Source of the DNA: Myxococcota bacterium | GTDB lineage: Bacteria; Myxococcota; UBA727; JABDBI01 | DNA: 64,000 bases | Assembly: GCA_040387835.1 (NCBI GenBank) | Contig: JAZKCZ010000003.1 | Span: 1 to 64,000, forward strand | Direction of reading: 5' to 3' | Shown: in pieces, positions 15,525-22,822 of the stretch | Layout of the letters: each line of letters starts with the position of its first letter | Position numbering within the stretch: the stretch's first letter is position 1 | Program-made: the position numbers and the translations under genes | Notes under the pieces: model-generated | Told to the model about the DNA's origin: nothing | Databases searched by the model: none | The model's input: only the letters and a program-made list of their open reading frames with translations

Positions 15525-16579
15525 AATTCTCCAGCGCGATAGCCGCTTAAGATTGCTCGGGCTAGGCCGCCATCAGTGAGCGGATCATAGCCTCCAATGC
15601 TTGAGCCTGCGGCGATAAGATTAAGCGCATATAATTCGCCAAACTGATCTAGCGGCCTTTGTTGATGGTCCACTTTTAAGCCACGCGAAAATAAGGGATC
15701 GCCTTGAATGGGTAGACCAAACAGAACTTCGCGTTTATCGACAAAACCACCGCTCAGAAACCGACCAGTGGCCAGGATTATCTGCTTAGGCGCTAATTTT
15801 TCACCGCTGGTCAATGTCACTTCGGTAACACGATAGGCTTCGCGTTGAAAACCTGCCAAAGAATCAATCTGGACGCCCCGGCTCAAGGCATTTCCAAGGC
15901 GCAGGCCTGGGATCGAATGCGACTGGCCTAATAACTCGCTGCCCATACACCCCGACTGCTTCGCTAAATTTTCTAAAAACCTGCCCGGCGATTTTAAACC
16001 GAGCGCCGCTGGGAAAAGCAGGTGCGAAAAGCCTTGGGCGGTGCCACCTATCGCAGCCAAGCAACGCGCTTGCTCACCTGCATCATCAAAATTCTTAGCG
16101 AAGTTTAAGAAGCTGGTCCAGGATTCTTGATCTTTGGGCTTAAACTCTACCACCAGCGGCTTGGCTCTAAAGCCCTGCTCGCAAAGCATTTTGGCAACTG
16201 GCGCGGCTTCGAAACTGTTTAACCCTGTAAACTCAGCAACGCCAAGGATTTGCTCGCCAGACAACTTGTTCAAATCGAAGGCTTGAGATTTTTGCACCAT
16301 GAAGCACTTTTTCACAGCACCCATCTGAGTGATCGCTTTACTCGTCTCCATCAAAAACAACTCGGCAGTGAGCGTTTGAAACAGGGCGAATGCTTTCGCT
16401 GCGTCAGCTTGCTCGGACTCAGCGGGCTTCAAGATATCAACAGCCCCCGAAGAGTATCCACTGGCACCGGTGGATTTAGCGATCCATCGGACCTCAAGCC
16501 CCCGTTCTTTCGCTCTAGCAGCCGCCACCGCGCCGGCTGCGCCAGCTCCGATGACTAGGACATCTGTTTGGTTCGACAT
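15518..16579 (-). CDS. GlpB-like FAD/NAD(P)-binding oxidoreductase (orphan)
   Basis: About 353 residues from the ATG at 16579, which places the Rossmann motif VLVIGAGAAGAVAA right at the N-terminus. The GASGYSSGAVDIL stretch and the C-terminal GGYDPLTDGGLARAILSGYRAGE resemble GlpB, the anchor-linked subunit of anaerobic glycerol-3-phosphate dehydrogenase. No glpA or glpC is adjacent, so it may not act in that complex. It overlaps the permease gene by 25 bp upstream and tatD by 7 bp downstream, suggesting one transcript. Confidence 0.7.
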   Translation of the reverse strand: MSNQTDVLVIGAGAAGAVAAARAKERGLEVRWIAKSTGASGYSSGAVDILKPAESEQADAAKAFALFQTLTAELFLMETSKAITQMGAVKKCFMVQKSQAFDLNKLSGEQILGVAEFTGLNSFEAAPVAKMLCEQGFRAKPLVVEFKPKDQESWTSFLNFAKNFDDAGEQARCLAAIGGTAQGFSHLLFPAALGLKSPGRFLENLAKQSGCMGSELLGQSHSIPGLRLGNALSRGVQIDSLAGFQREAYRVTEVTLTSGEKLAPKQIILATGRFLSGGFVDKREVLFGLPIQGDPLFSRGLKVDHQQRPLDQFGELYALNLIAAGSSIGGYDPLTDGGLARAILSGYRAGELC

Positions 16580-17349
16580 GTCTGAACTCCTAAAGCCATC
16601 AGTAAAAAAGCCGCAAAACACAAAACAATGGTTGGGCCCGATGGTAAATCGCCATAGTAGGAGATAACTACCCCGACAAAGCTAACCAAAGCCCCGACGG
16701 TCCATCCCACCCACAACCTGGCGGCTAGATTTTTCACCAAAATGGTCGCGATAACCGCCGGGATGACCAAATAGCAAAAGACCAATAAAACACCGGCGAT
16801 TTCAACGGAGCTTGTTACCACCAAGGCAAAACTGCAGTAAAAAGCGAAATCCCAAAAATAACTCAGCTTGCCAGCTTCAAACGAAGCTTTGAAAAATTGT
16901 TTTCTGAAAACCCAGTGAAACAGCCCAATCGCCGCGTATAAAATCGCAGCAAAGCCGAGCGTTTCAGGCTCAACCCATAAAATGTTTCCGGAAAAAAGTT
17001 CCCGAAGCTCATCCGCACCATGAGGAAGCCCACTGCTCGCTAAAATGGTGGCGGCCAAAGCGACTGCATAAAAGATGCCGATATAAGCTTCTTGAGAAAC
17101 ATGACGTTCTTTCGCTTTGGTGATCACCAATAAAATTGCGCCGCAAATAGCAAAAACCAGTGCGGACAACTTCGGGGCAACGCCTAACAAAATCCCGACC
17201 ACCGAGCCTAAAGCGGCTACCTGCGCCAAAGCCAAATCCACAAAAACAACCTGACGCGCCAGCACATGAATGCCCAAATAGACGTGAATCCCCGCCAGCA
17301 GCAGGCAAGCCACAAAGGGCCAAAACATGGTTTGAATAAAATCAGGCAT
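16555..17349 (-). CDS. ABC-3 family (ZnuB/MntB-like) metal transporter permease
   Basis: 264 residues, highly hydrophobic with about eight membrane segments. The LARQVVFVDLALAQVAALGS stretch and the C-terminal SVEIAGVLLVFCYLVIPAVIA are characteristic of zinc/manganese ABC permeases of the ZnuB family. No substrate-binding protein or ATPase gene is adjacent; partners must lie elsewhere if it is active. It begins a leftward run with the GlpB-like and tatD genes. Confidence 0.85.
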   Translation of the reverse strand: MPDFIQTMFWPFVACLLLAGIHVYLGIHVLARQVVFVDLALAQVAALGSVVGILLGVAPKLSALVFAICGAILLVITKAKERHVSQEAYIGIFYAVALAATILASSGLPHGADELRELFSGNILWVEPETLGFAAILYAAIGLFHWVFRKQFFKASFEAGKLSYFWDFAFYCSFALVVTSSVEIAGVLLVFCYLVIPAVIATILVKNLAARLWVGWTVGALVSFVGVVISYYGDLPSGPTIVLCFAAFLLMALGVQTCRTKQMS

Positions 17350-17441
17350 AACAAATAGCTCCGGAAATAAGCAGATTTACCCTCACAAGCCTCACAATGC
17401 AAGGAGCGCGCCAATTTTGAGCCCAACTTGATATTTTTGTT

Positions 17442-18278
17442 ATGCGTCACATCCTCATTGCTTCCTTTATTTTTTGCGGCACCTTAAGTTCAACAGAAAT
17501 AGACAGCTTCACGCTTCGAGATAAAACGCTCAAAGATGGCACCGCCGAAATGAACGCCATGATGCAGCGCTATTTAGACAGCGCCGTGGCAAAGATGAAT
17601 CGCGCCGGCTCCTGCGATGCCAAAAAATTCGAAGACACTTTGCACGGCCTCACCGGTGGCTTGGCCTGGTCCAAGGTCGAAGGTGAAATCGAGCATTCTA
17701 CCATCTTAGACAAACGCACTCTGCCTAGATGCGAATCAGTTTACCAAGATATCTGTTTGGTCGATGGCGTTGCGCTCTATTTAGCGCGGCTAGGATTTTT
17801 GATGCGATTCGGGAATCTCTATATTGGATCCGACAAGTTCGGTCATTTCATTGATCAAGGCTTCGACTATTATCGATCGTTCTCGCTCGAAGACGGCATG
17901 CGCTTTGGGGAAATGACTGAAAGAACCTACTATGGCCTCATGACCACAGCCGTATATTCCTACGGGGATTTGTCAGCCAACTTAGACGGGTATCAATTCT
18001 GGTCAAGTCTAGCAAAAGGCGATGATCCTTATTTCACTTGCCAAAATAACAAGTGGACCCAGGTAAAACGTTTCGACTGGATGGATTACGCGAATGCAGC
18101 TTGGGACGAGGGTTTAAACTGCAGCTTCTATCGCAATGAAGAAGTGACAGAGCAGGTTCACGCCCGAATTAAAAAGGCAGGCTTCACCTGCCCGGTTGAT
18201 AAATCCTACTGCCCTGAAATGATTCGGCACTACGGTTATCTAGCGCCCCGAGTAATTTCGCAAGCTTGCTTTTATTAA
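17442..18278 (+). CDS. secreted protein of unknown function with GSDKFGH motif
   Basis: 278 residues with a short signal peptide (cleavage near residue 17). The middle contains IGSDKFGHFIDQGFDYYRS, a motif seen in uncharacterised envelope proteins where the Asp/His could bind a ligand or metal. Seven or more Cys in the mature part suggest disulfides. It is convergent with pdxH, sharing TTAA between the two stop codons. Function unknown. Confidence 0.65.
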   Translation: MRHILIASFIFCGTLSSTEIDSFTLRDKTLKDGTAEMNAMMQRYLDSAVAKMNRAGSCDAKKFEDTLHGLTGGLAWSKVEGEIEHSTILDKRTLPRCESVYQDICLVDGVALYLARLGFLMRFGNLYIGSDKFGHFIDQGFDYYRSFSLEDGMRFGEMTERTYYGLMTTAVYSYGDLSANLDGYQFWSSLAKGDDPYFTCQNNKWTQVKRFDWMDYANAAWDEGLNCSFYRNEEVTEQVHARIKKAGFTCPVDKSYCPEMIRHYGYLAPRVISQACFY

Positions 18279-18910
18279 GGCGCCAGGCGGCTTATCGTCC
18301 ATTGCCTGCCTTTTAGGTCGTAGCTAAAGCGATCATGAAGGCGGTTATTTCGGCCCTGCCAGAATTCAAAATGGAAAGGTTTTAATAAATAGCCGCCCCA
18401 AAAATCTGGCCTTGGGATTTGTTTTCCTTCGTATTCTATTTCCAGCCGCTGATATTGCAACTCAAGGTCTTCGCGGTTTTCTAGGGTCTGACTCTGAGGT
18501 GAGCACCAGGCGCCAAGTTGACTGCCCCTGGGCCGCTGGGCAAAATAAGCGGCTGAGTCTTCCGCCGAAAGTTTGCTGACCTGGCCGCGTAGGCGGACCT
18601 GGCGCTCCAGCTCTGGCCACCAAAATACGCCTGCGGCCTTTGGACAACTTTCGAGCTGGTGAGCTTTATGGCTATTATAATTGGTAAAGAAGTTGATGCC
18701 TCGCTCGCCCGGGTCCTTGACCAATACGATGCGTGCGTCTGGCATACCGTCCGCATCCACGGTAGCTAAAGTCATCGCATCGGGCATCATGGGCTCTAAG
18801 TTTTTGGCGTCCAAGAACCATTTTACAAACTGCTGCATCGGGTCTGGATTAAGCCCGGATTCTTCCAAATGGCCCTGCAAAAATTGACGACTGTGCATAA
18901 AATACTTCAT
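18275..18910 (-). CDS. pdxH: pyridoxamine 5'-phosphate oxidase
   Basis: 211 residues of the FMN-dependent enzyme that makes pyridoxal phosphate from PNP/PMP. Typical features are MTLATVDADGMPDARIVLVK, FFTNYNSHKAHQL, the GQVSKL...YFAQRP...QLGAWCSPQS segment, and the C-terminal RPDFWGGYLLKP and NRLHDRFSY motifs. Length matches the family. It is divergent from the deoxynucleoside kinase gene. Confidence 0.95.
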   Translation of the reverse strand: MKYFMHSRQFLQGHLEESGLNPDPMQQFVKWFLDAKNLEPMMPDAMTLATVDADGMPDARIVLVKDPGERGINFFTNYNSHKAHQLESCPKAAGVFWWPELERQVRLRGQVSKLSAEDSAAYFAQRPRGSQLGAWCSPQSQTLENREDLELQYQRLEIEYEGKQIPRPDFWGGYLLKPFHFEFWQGRNNRLHDRFSYDLKGRQWTISRLAP

Positions 18911-18973
18911 ACAGGTTAAAAGCCATCCAAGTAAATCTCCAAAATTGAATTTATCCTGATATAAGCCTCTTAT

Positions 18974-19642
18974 ATGTTTGCTGAAGGATATATTGGAATT
19001 GCCGGTACGATCGGCGTTGGGAAATCTACGCTCACCGAAGAGCTTGCCAAAGCTTTAGAATTTGAGCCTGTTCTCGAAGAGGTCGATGGCAACCCTTATT
19101 TAAATCATTTTTACGAAGACATGAAAGAATACGGCACCATGATGCAGATCTGGCTGTTAAATCAGCGTTTTCGTCAGCATCGCGAGTTTGTCAATCGAAT
19201 CAGTTTGGGTAAAATCAAAGGCGTGGTGCAAGATCGAACCATTTGGGAAGATACCATTTTTGCCCGAATGCTCAATCATCATCCTGATAAAATAATCAGC
19301 GATCTCGATTATAATACTTATCTAGATCTGTTTGATAACATGGTTTTAAGAGAGCTCGTTTTTCCGCAGCTTTTAATTTATCTAGACTGCAAACCAGAAA
19401 CTGCCATTAAGCGCATTCACTCTCGCGGTCGAAGCATGGAAAACGCGATCGATTTAGATTATCTCAGATCGTTGAAAGAGCATTACGACCAGTTTGTCGT
19501 TGAAATGGAACAAGCGGGCGTGCGCGTGCTCAGGATTTCGTGGGAAGAGTTCAGGCCGATTTCAGAGATCGTCAAACAAGTGCATGAATTCTCACTAAAA
19601 CCGTCGCACTATACCAAATGGGTTAGGCCTCTTCGGCGCTAG
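18974..19642 (+). CDS. deoxynucleoside kinase (dGK/dCK/dAK type)
   Basis: 222 residues. P-loop GTIGVGKS (11-18), the substrate-binding EEVDGNPYL, the DRTIWED motif (87-93) and a LID region with RIHSRGRSME identify the deoxyribonucleoside kinase family, which phosphorylates salvaged deoxynucleosides. Exact base specificity cannot be read by eye. It is convergent with the SDR epimerase gene, and the two stop codons share CTAG. A nucleotide-transporter-like gene lies 0.9 kb away. Confidence 0.88.
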   Translation: MFAEGYIGIAGTIGVGKSTLTEELAKALEFEPVLEEVDGNPYLNHFYEDMKEYGTMMQIWLLNQRFRQHREFVNRISLGKIKGVVQDRTIWEDTIFARMLNHHPDKIISDLDYNTYLDLFDNMVLRELVFPQLLIYLDCKPETAIKRIHSRGRSMENAIDLDYLRSLKEHYDQFVVEMEQAGVRVLRISWEEFRPISEIVKQVHEFSLKPSHYTKWVRPLRR

Positions 19643-20553
19643 GTTAAAATCGCAGCCAAAGCTTTTTGCAGGGTTGGGTACTCAAACTCGAACCCCATCT
19701 CCAGCAGTTTTTTGGGCTGTACTTTCGCGCCTTCAACGAGCATGGTTTTTGCCATTTCGCCATAGCGCCACACAATCAGCGATTCGGGCATATTGAGCTT
19801 ACAAGGCCTTTTGAGCACCTTAGCCAAAGTCTCAGAAAATTCGCGATTGGTCACAGGGTTCGGTGAGGTTAAATTGACCGGACCCGTGGTTGGGCTTTTA
19901 AAAATCAGAAATTCGACTGCAGCAATCCAGTCAGCTAAAGATATCCAGCTTATAGGCTGGTTTCCGGAAGCAATATAAGCACCAAGGCCGGTTTTAAAAA
20001 ACGGCAACATGCCTTTTAAAACACCACCTTCAGTGCCCAAAACAGGCGCGCTTCTTAAGTGGATCGTTTGGATTCCTTTTTCTTGTGCTTGCCGTGTTGC
20101 TTCTTCCCAAGCCACACAGAGACTTGCCAAAAAATCATCTCCATGAGGACTGCTTTCATCAAATACTTTATGATCATCCGTGCCATAATACCCCACCGCA
20201 GAAGCAGAAAGAAACAATTTAGGAGGCGTTTTCAGCTTAGCCAATGTTTTAGATAGCAGTTCGGTCGATTGAATCCGGCTTTGAATTAGCAGCTCTTTTT
20301 GACGCGGCGTCCAGCGTTTATCAGCGATTGGGGCCCCTGCGAGGTTGATAACAATATCAACCCCTTCAAGCCCTACCCGTTCGATATGTCCCGATGAAGG
20401 ATTCCAATAAACTTCTTTGGAAGTACCCTGACTTGGCTGAGAGCGAATCAGCCTTTTAACCTCGGCCCCATGAAGTGTGAGCGCTTTGGCAAGAGCCTGA
20501 CCCAAAAATCCTGAGCTACCAGCTATAGCAATGGACGGGTTAGGCTTCCTCAT
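19639..20553 (-). CDS. TIGR01777-type NAD(P)-dependent epimerase (SDR)
   Basis: About 304 residues from the ATG at 20553 (a TTG five codons upstream is less likely). The Rossmann motif GSSGFLGQAL, the INLAGAPIADKRW stretch, SASAVGYYG with the catalytic Tyr, and the C-terminal LEMGFEFEYPTLQKAL are diagnostic of the YfcH/SDR39U1 family (TIGR01777). The physiological substrate is unknown. It overlaps the end of the transporter gene by 14 bp. Confidence 0.9.
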   Translation of the reverse strand: MRKPNPSIAIAGSSGFLGQALAKALTLHGAEVKRLIRSQPSQGTSKEVYWNPSSGHIERVGLEGVDIVINLAGAPIADKRWTPRQKELLIQSRIQSTELLSKTLAKLKTPPKLFLSASAVGYYGTDDHKVFDESSPHGDDFLASLCVAWEEATRQAQEKGIQTIHLRSAPVLGTEGGVLKGMLPFFKTGLGAYIASGNQPISWISLADWIAAVEFLIFKSPTTGPVNLTSPNPVTNREFSETLAKVLKRPCKLNMPESLIVWRYGEMAKTMLVEGAKVQPKKLLEMGFEFEYPTLQKALAAILT

Positions 20554-21769
20554 TATATAACGATACAACAGATTTGTAGCGCTTCACAATCAATCCAGCC
20601 AATAAAATCCAGCCTACCATCAGGGCCAAAACCAAATGCATACTATAAGCTGCAAGCCCAAAAGTGAGCATAAAAATCATTAACAAGGCCGCACTGCTCT
20701 TGGCAATTCGATAAACCAAGATATCAATGAGCGCCTTTCCTTGCGTTTTTTCGGCATGACTAAGCGGAATATAAAGCATTTCTTTGGAAGCCCTGAACAA
20801 AGAATAGTCAAACATCTTGCTAGAAATCTTCAAAATCGCCGCACCCATAAATCGTGGGCTGCCAATAAAGCTACAAACAAACACAGACAAAAACACCGGA
20901 ATGCCCACAAAAACGCCACCCATGCCTAAAAGCTTGATAATATAGCCCGCAAAAAACTGCAGAAACGCAGCCAAAACATTGTCAACGGTATGAATCTTAC
21001 CAATAATACCCGTGCGAACGTCCGTATCCGTATAAGTTGCTTCCAAGAAAGTGTTCCACTGCAAATCAATCAACGAAACCGAGATTTGCACAATCGCGAT
21101 CAAGAACAACAAAGGCAGCAAATAATGGCTATTTTTGACAACCGACAACGCTTTCAGGCCAACCGCCCGCTTTTGAGCGTCAACCACTACCGGCTTAACC
21201 AGTAAATTTTTCGAAAACACCCAAGTGAGCAGCGCACAGGTCCCAAGACAAGGCACCACGCCAAGCAACGCCATCGAAGTGCCAAAATGATCGGCCAGCA
21301 CCCCAACCATCAAATTACTAAATCCACCAATCGAGCCAATGGCCAGCACCAGCCCATAGGAGCGGCGTGCAGATTTAAGGTTAAAAAGCGTATCCGCCAA
21401 GCTCCAGAAAATCTCGACCAGCAACACCATGTAAACTTCACGCCAAACGTAAAGCATGTAAACTGATCCAGGCAATCGAAGCTCATACATCCACAAACAA
21501 ATCAACATCACCAAAATACTGATAATAGCGGCGCAACCAAGCAATCGCAGCAAAGAATATTTAACGTTAAAATGATTGTAAAATCCAATCGCCAGTGCAG
21601 TCACAAAAGGTGACAACAAATAAACCAAAGGCAAATTTTGCGCGCCGTGATGCTTTAAAAACAGACTGTCGGTCACAGGTCTGGCAAAGCCATAACTCGC
21701 GATAATGCACATGCTCAGAAGCGAAAACTGAATTAGTTTTATGTGGGAATTGGGCTTTTCTAAAGTCAC
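20540..21769 (-). CDS. membrane transporter resembling the nucleotide (ATP/ADP) carrier family
   Basis: 409 residues from a GTG, with about 11-12 hydrophobic segments. The segment SKEMLYIPLSHAEKTQGKALID closely recalls the conserved region of bacterial/plastid NTT-type nucleotide transporters (TLC family), and YGFARPVTDSLFLKH near the start fits too. Members occur in intracellular bacteria but homologues also exist in free-living species, so energy parasitism cannot be claimed. It is upstream of, and overlaps, the SDR epimerase gene. A generic MFS transporter is the alternative. Confidence 0.65.
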   Translation of the reverse strand: MTLEKPNSHIKLIQFSLLSMCIIASYGFARPVTDSLFLKHHGAQNLPLVYLLSPFVTALAIGFYNHFNVKYSLLRLLGCAAIISILVMLICLWMYELRLPGSVYMLYVWREVYMVLLVEIFWSLADTLFNLKSARRSYGLVLAIGSIGGFSNLMVGVLADHFGTSMALLGVVPCLGTCALLTWVFSKNLLVKPVVVDAQKRAVGLKALSVVKNSHYLLPLLFLIAIVQISVSLIDLQWNTFLEATYTDTDVRTGIIGKIHTVDNVLAAFLQFFAGYIIKLLGMGGVFVGIPVFLSVFVCSFIGSPRFMGAAILKISSKMFDYSLFRASKEMLYIPLSHAEKTQGKALIDILVYRIAKSSAALLMIFMLTFGLAAYSMHLVLALMVGWILLAGLIVKRYKSVVSLYNEEA

Positions 21770-21789
21770 TGCCTTTCTTTAGACACCCT

Positions 21790-22398
21790 TTGTTTGATTT
21801 TCAATGCCCATTTTTTGTAGAATCGGTTATGCCCCTGCGCTTACGCATGCTAGCACCCGATCATAGCGAGCCCCTTTTTGAACTTATTAATAAAAATATA
21901 GACTATTTAAAAAACTGGTTTGAGTGGGCTCATAATTTAAAATCCCAGTCAGACGCAGATAATTTTATCTCTCAGTCTATTCATAAAAACAGACATAATA
22001 AGTCCTTTGACGCAGGCATATGGCTTGCAGACGAGCTGGTTGGTGTCATTGGCTTCCATGAAATCAACTGGACCCACAAACAAGTCGAAATCGGCTACTG
22101 GATCTCCGAAGCTCATCAAGGCAAGGGTCTGGTAAAACAGTCCGTTCAAGCCATGATGACTTATGCTTTCAGAGAATACTCCCTAAACCGCATCGAAATC
22201 CTCTGCGACACCCACAACCTCCGCAGCAGAGCCCTGGCTGAAAAGCTGGGCTATTCCTTCGAAGGCATCGAGCGAGAAGGCCATCACTTTTTGGGTCGAT
22301 TTTTCGACGTGGCCTGTTATTCTTTTCTGGCCAAAGAATTCAAGGCCAGCGGAGAGGAACCCTATGTCCAACTTGCAAGACAAATACGCGCCCCATAG
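21790..22398 (+). CDS. GNAT acetyltransferase, RimJ/RimL type
   Basis: 202 residues from a TTG; an ATG at 21829 would remove 13 residues, but the longer form aligns better with family N-termini. Motifs include the acetyl-CoA loop region GYWISEAHQGKGLVKQ and the family hallmark NRIEILCDTHNLRSRALAEKLGY. These enzymes acetylate protein N-termini (ribosomal proteins in RimL) or small molecules. It overlaps the thioesterase gene by 35 bp. Confidence 0.88.
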   Translation: MFDFQCPFFVESVMPLRLRMLAPDHSEPLFELINKNIDYLKNWFEWAHNLKSQSDADNFISQSIHKNRHNKSFDAGIWLADELVGVIGFHEINWTHKQVEIGYWISEAHQGKGLVKQSVQAMMTYAFREYSLNRIEILCDTHNLRSRALAEKLGYSFEGIEREGHHFLGRFFDVACYSFLAKEFKASGEEPYVQLARQIRAP

Positions 22399-22822
22399 CA
22401 TCTGCTTCGGTTGCGGCCCAGCCAACAAACAAGGCCTACAAATCAAAAGCGAGCCAGGCCCCGATGAAGTTATCGCCGAATTCCATCCAAAGCCGCACCA
22501 TGCCGCTTTCGAAAACATGCTCAGCGGCGGCATCTGCGGCACACTTTTAGACTGCCACAGCAACTGGACCGCGGCTCACCATTTGATGGAGCGCAATCAT
22601 TTGGACGCTCCCCCATGCACGGTCACGGCTGAATACGCGGTTAAACTGCTCGCCCCCACACCCATGACAGGGCCGCTCACCATCAGAGCACATGTTGTGG
22701 AGGCCAGCGACCGCAAAGCTGTGGTGGAGGCTAGCCTAGAATCGAACGGGCAAGTGACTGCCACCTGCCGGGGTACTTTTGTTAGCGTAAAAGAAGGGCA
22801 CCCGGCTTATCATCGGTGGTAG
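22364..22822 (+). CDS. hotdog-fold thioesterase (PaaI/4HBT-like)
   Basis: 152 residues resembling the PaaI/4HBT acyl-CoA thioesterases: an N-terminal CFGCGPANKQGLQIK segment, then GGICGTLLDCHSNWTA at the hotdog central helix, and VTAEYAVKLLAPTPM as the following strand. Substrate unknown. The start lies within the end of the GNAT gene, and the 3' end overlaps the convergent kelch-protein gene by 41 bp. Confidence 0.85.
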   Translation: MSNLQDKYAPHSICFGCGPANKQGLQIKSEPGPDEVIAEFHPKPHHAAFENMLSGGICGTLLDCHSNWTAAHHLMERNHLDAPPCTVTAEYAVKLLAPTPMTGPLTIRAHVVEASDRKAVVEASLESNGQVTATCRGTFVSVKEGHPAYHRW

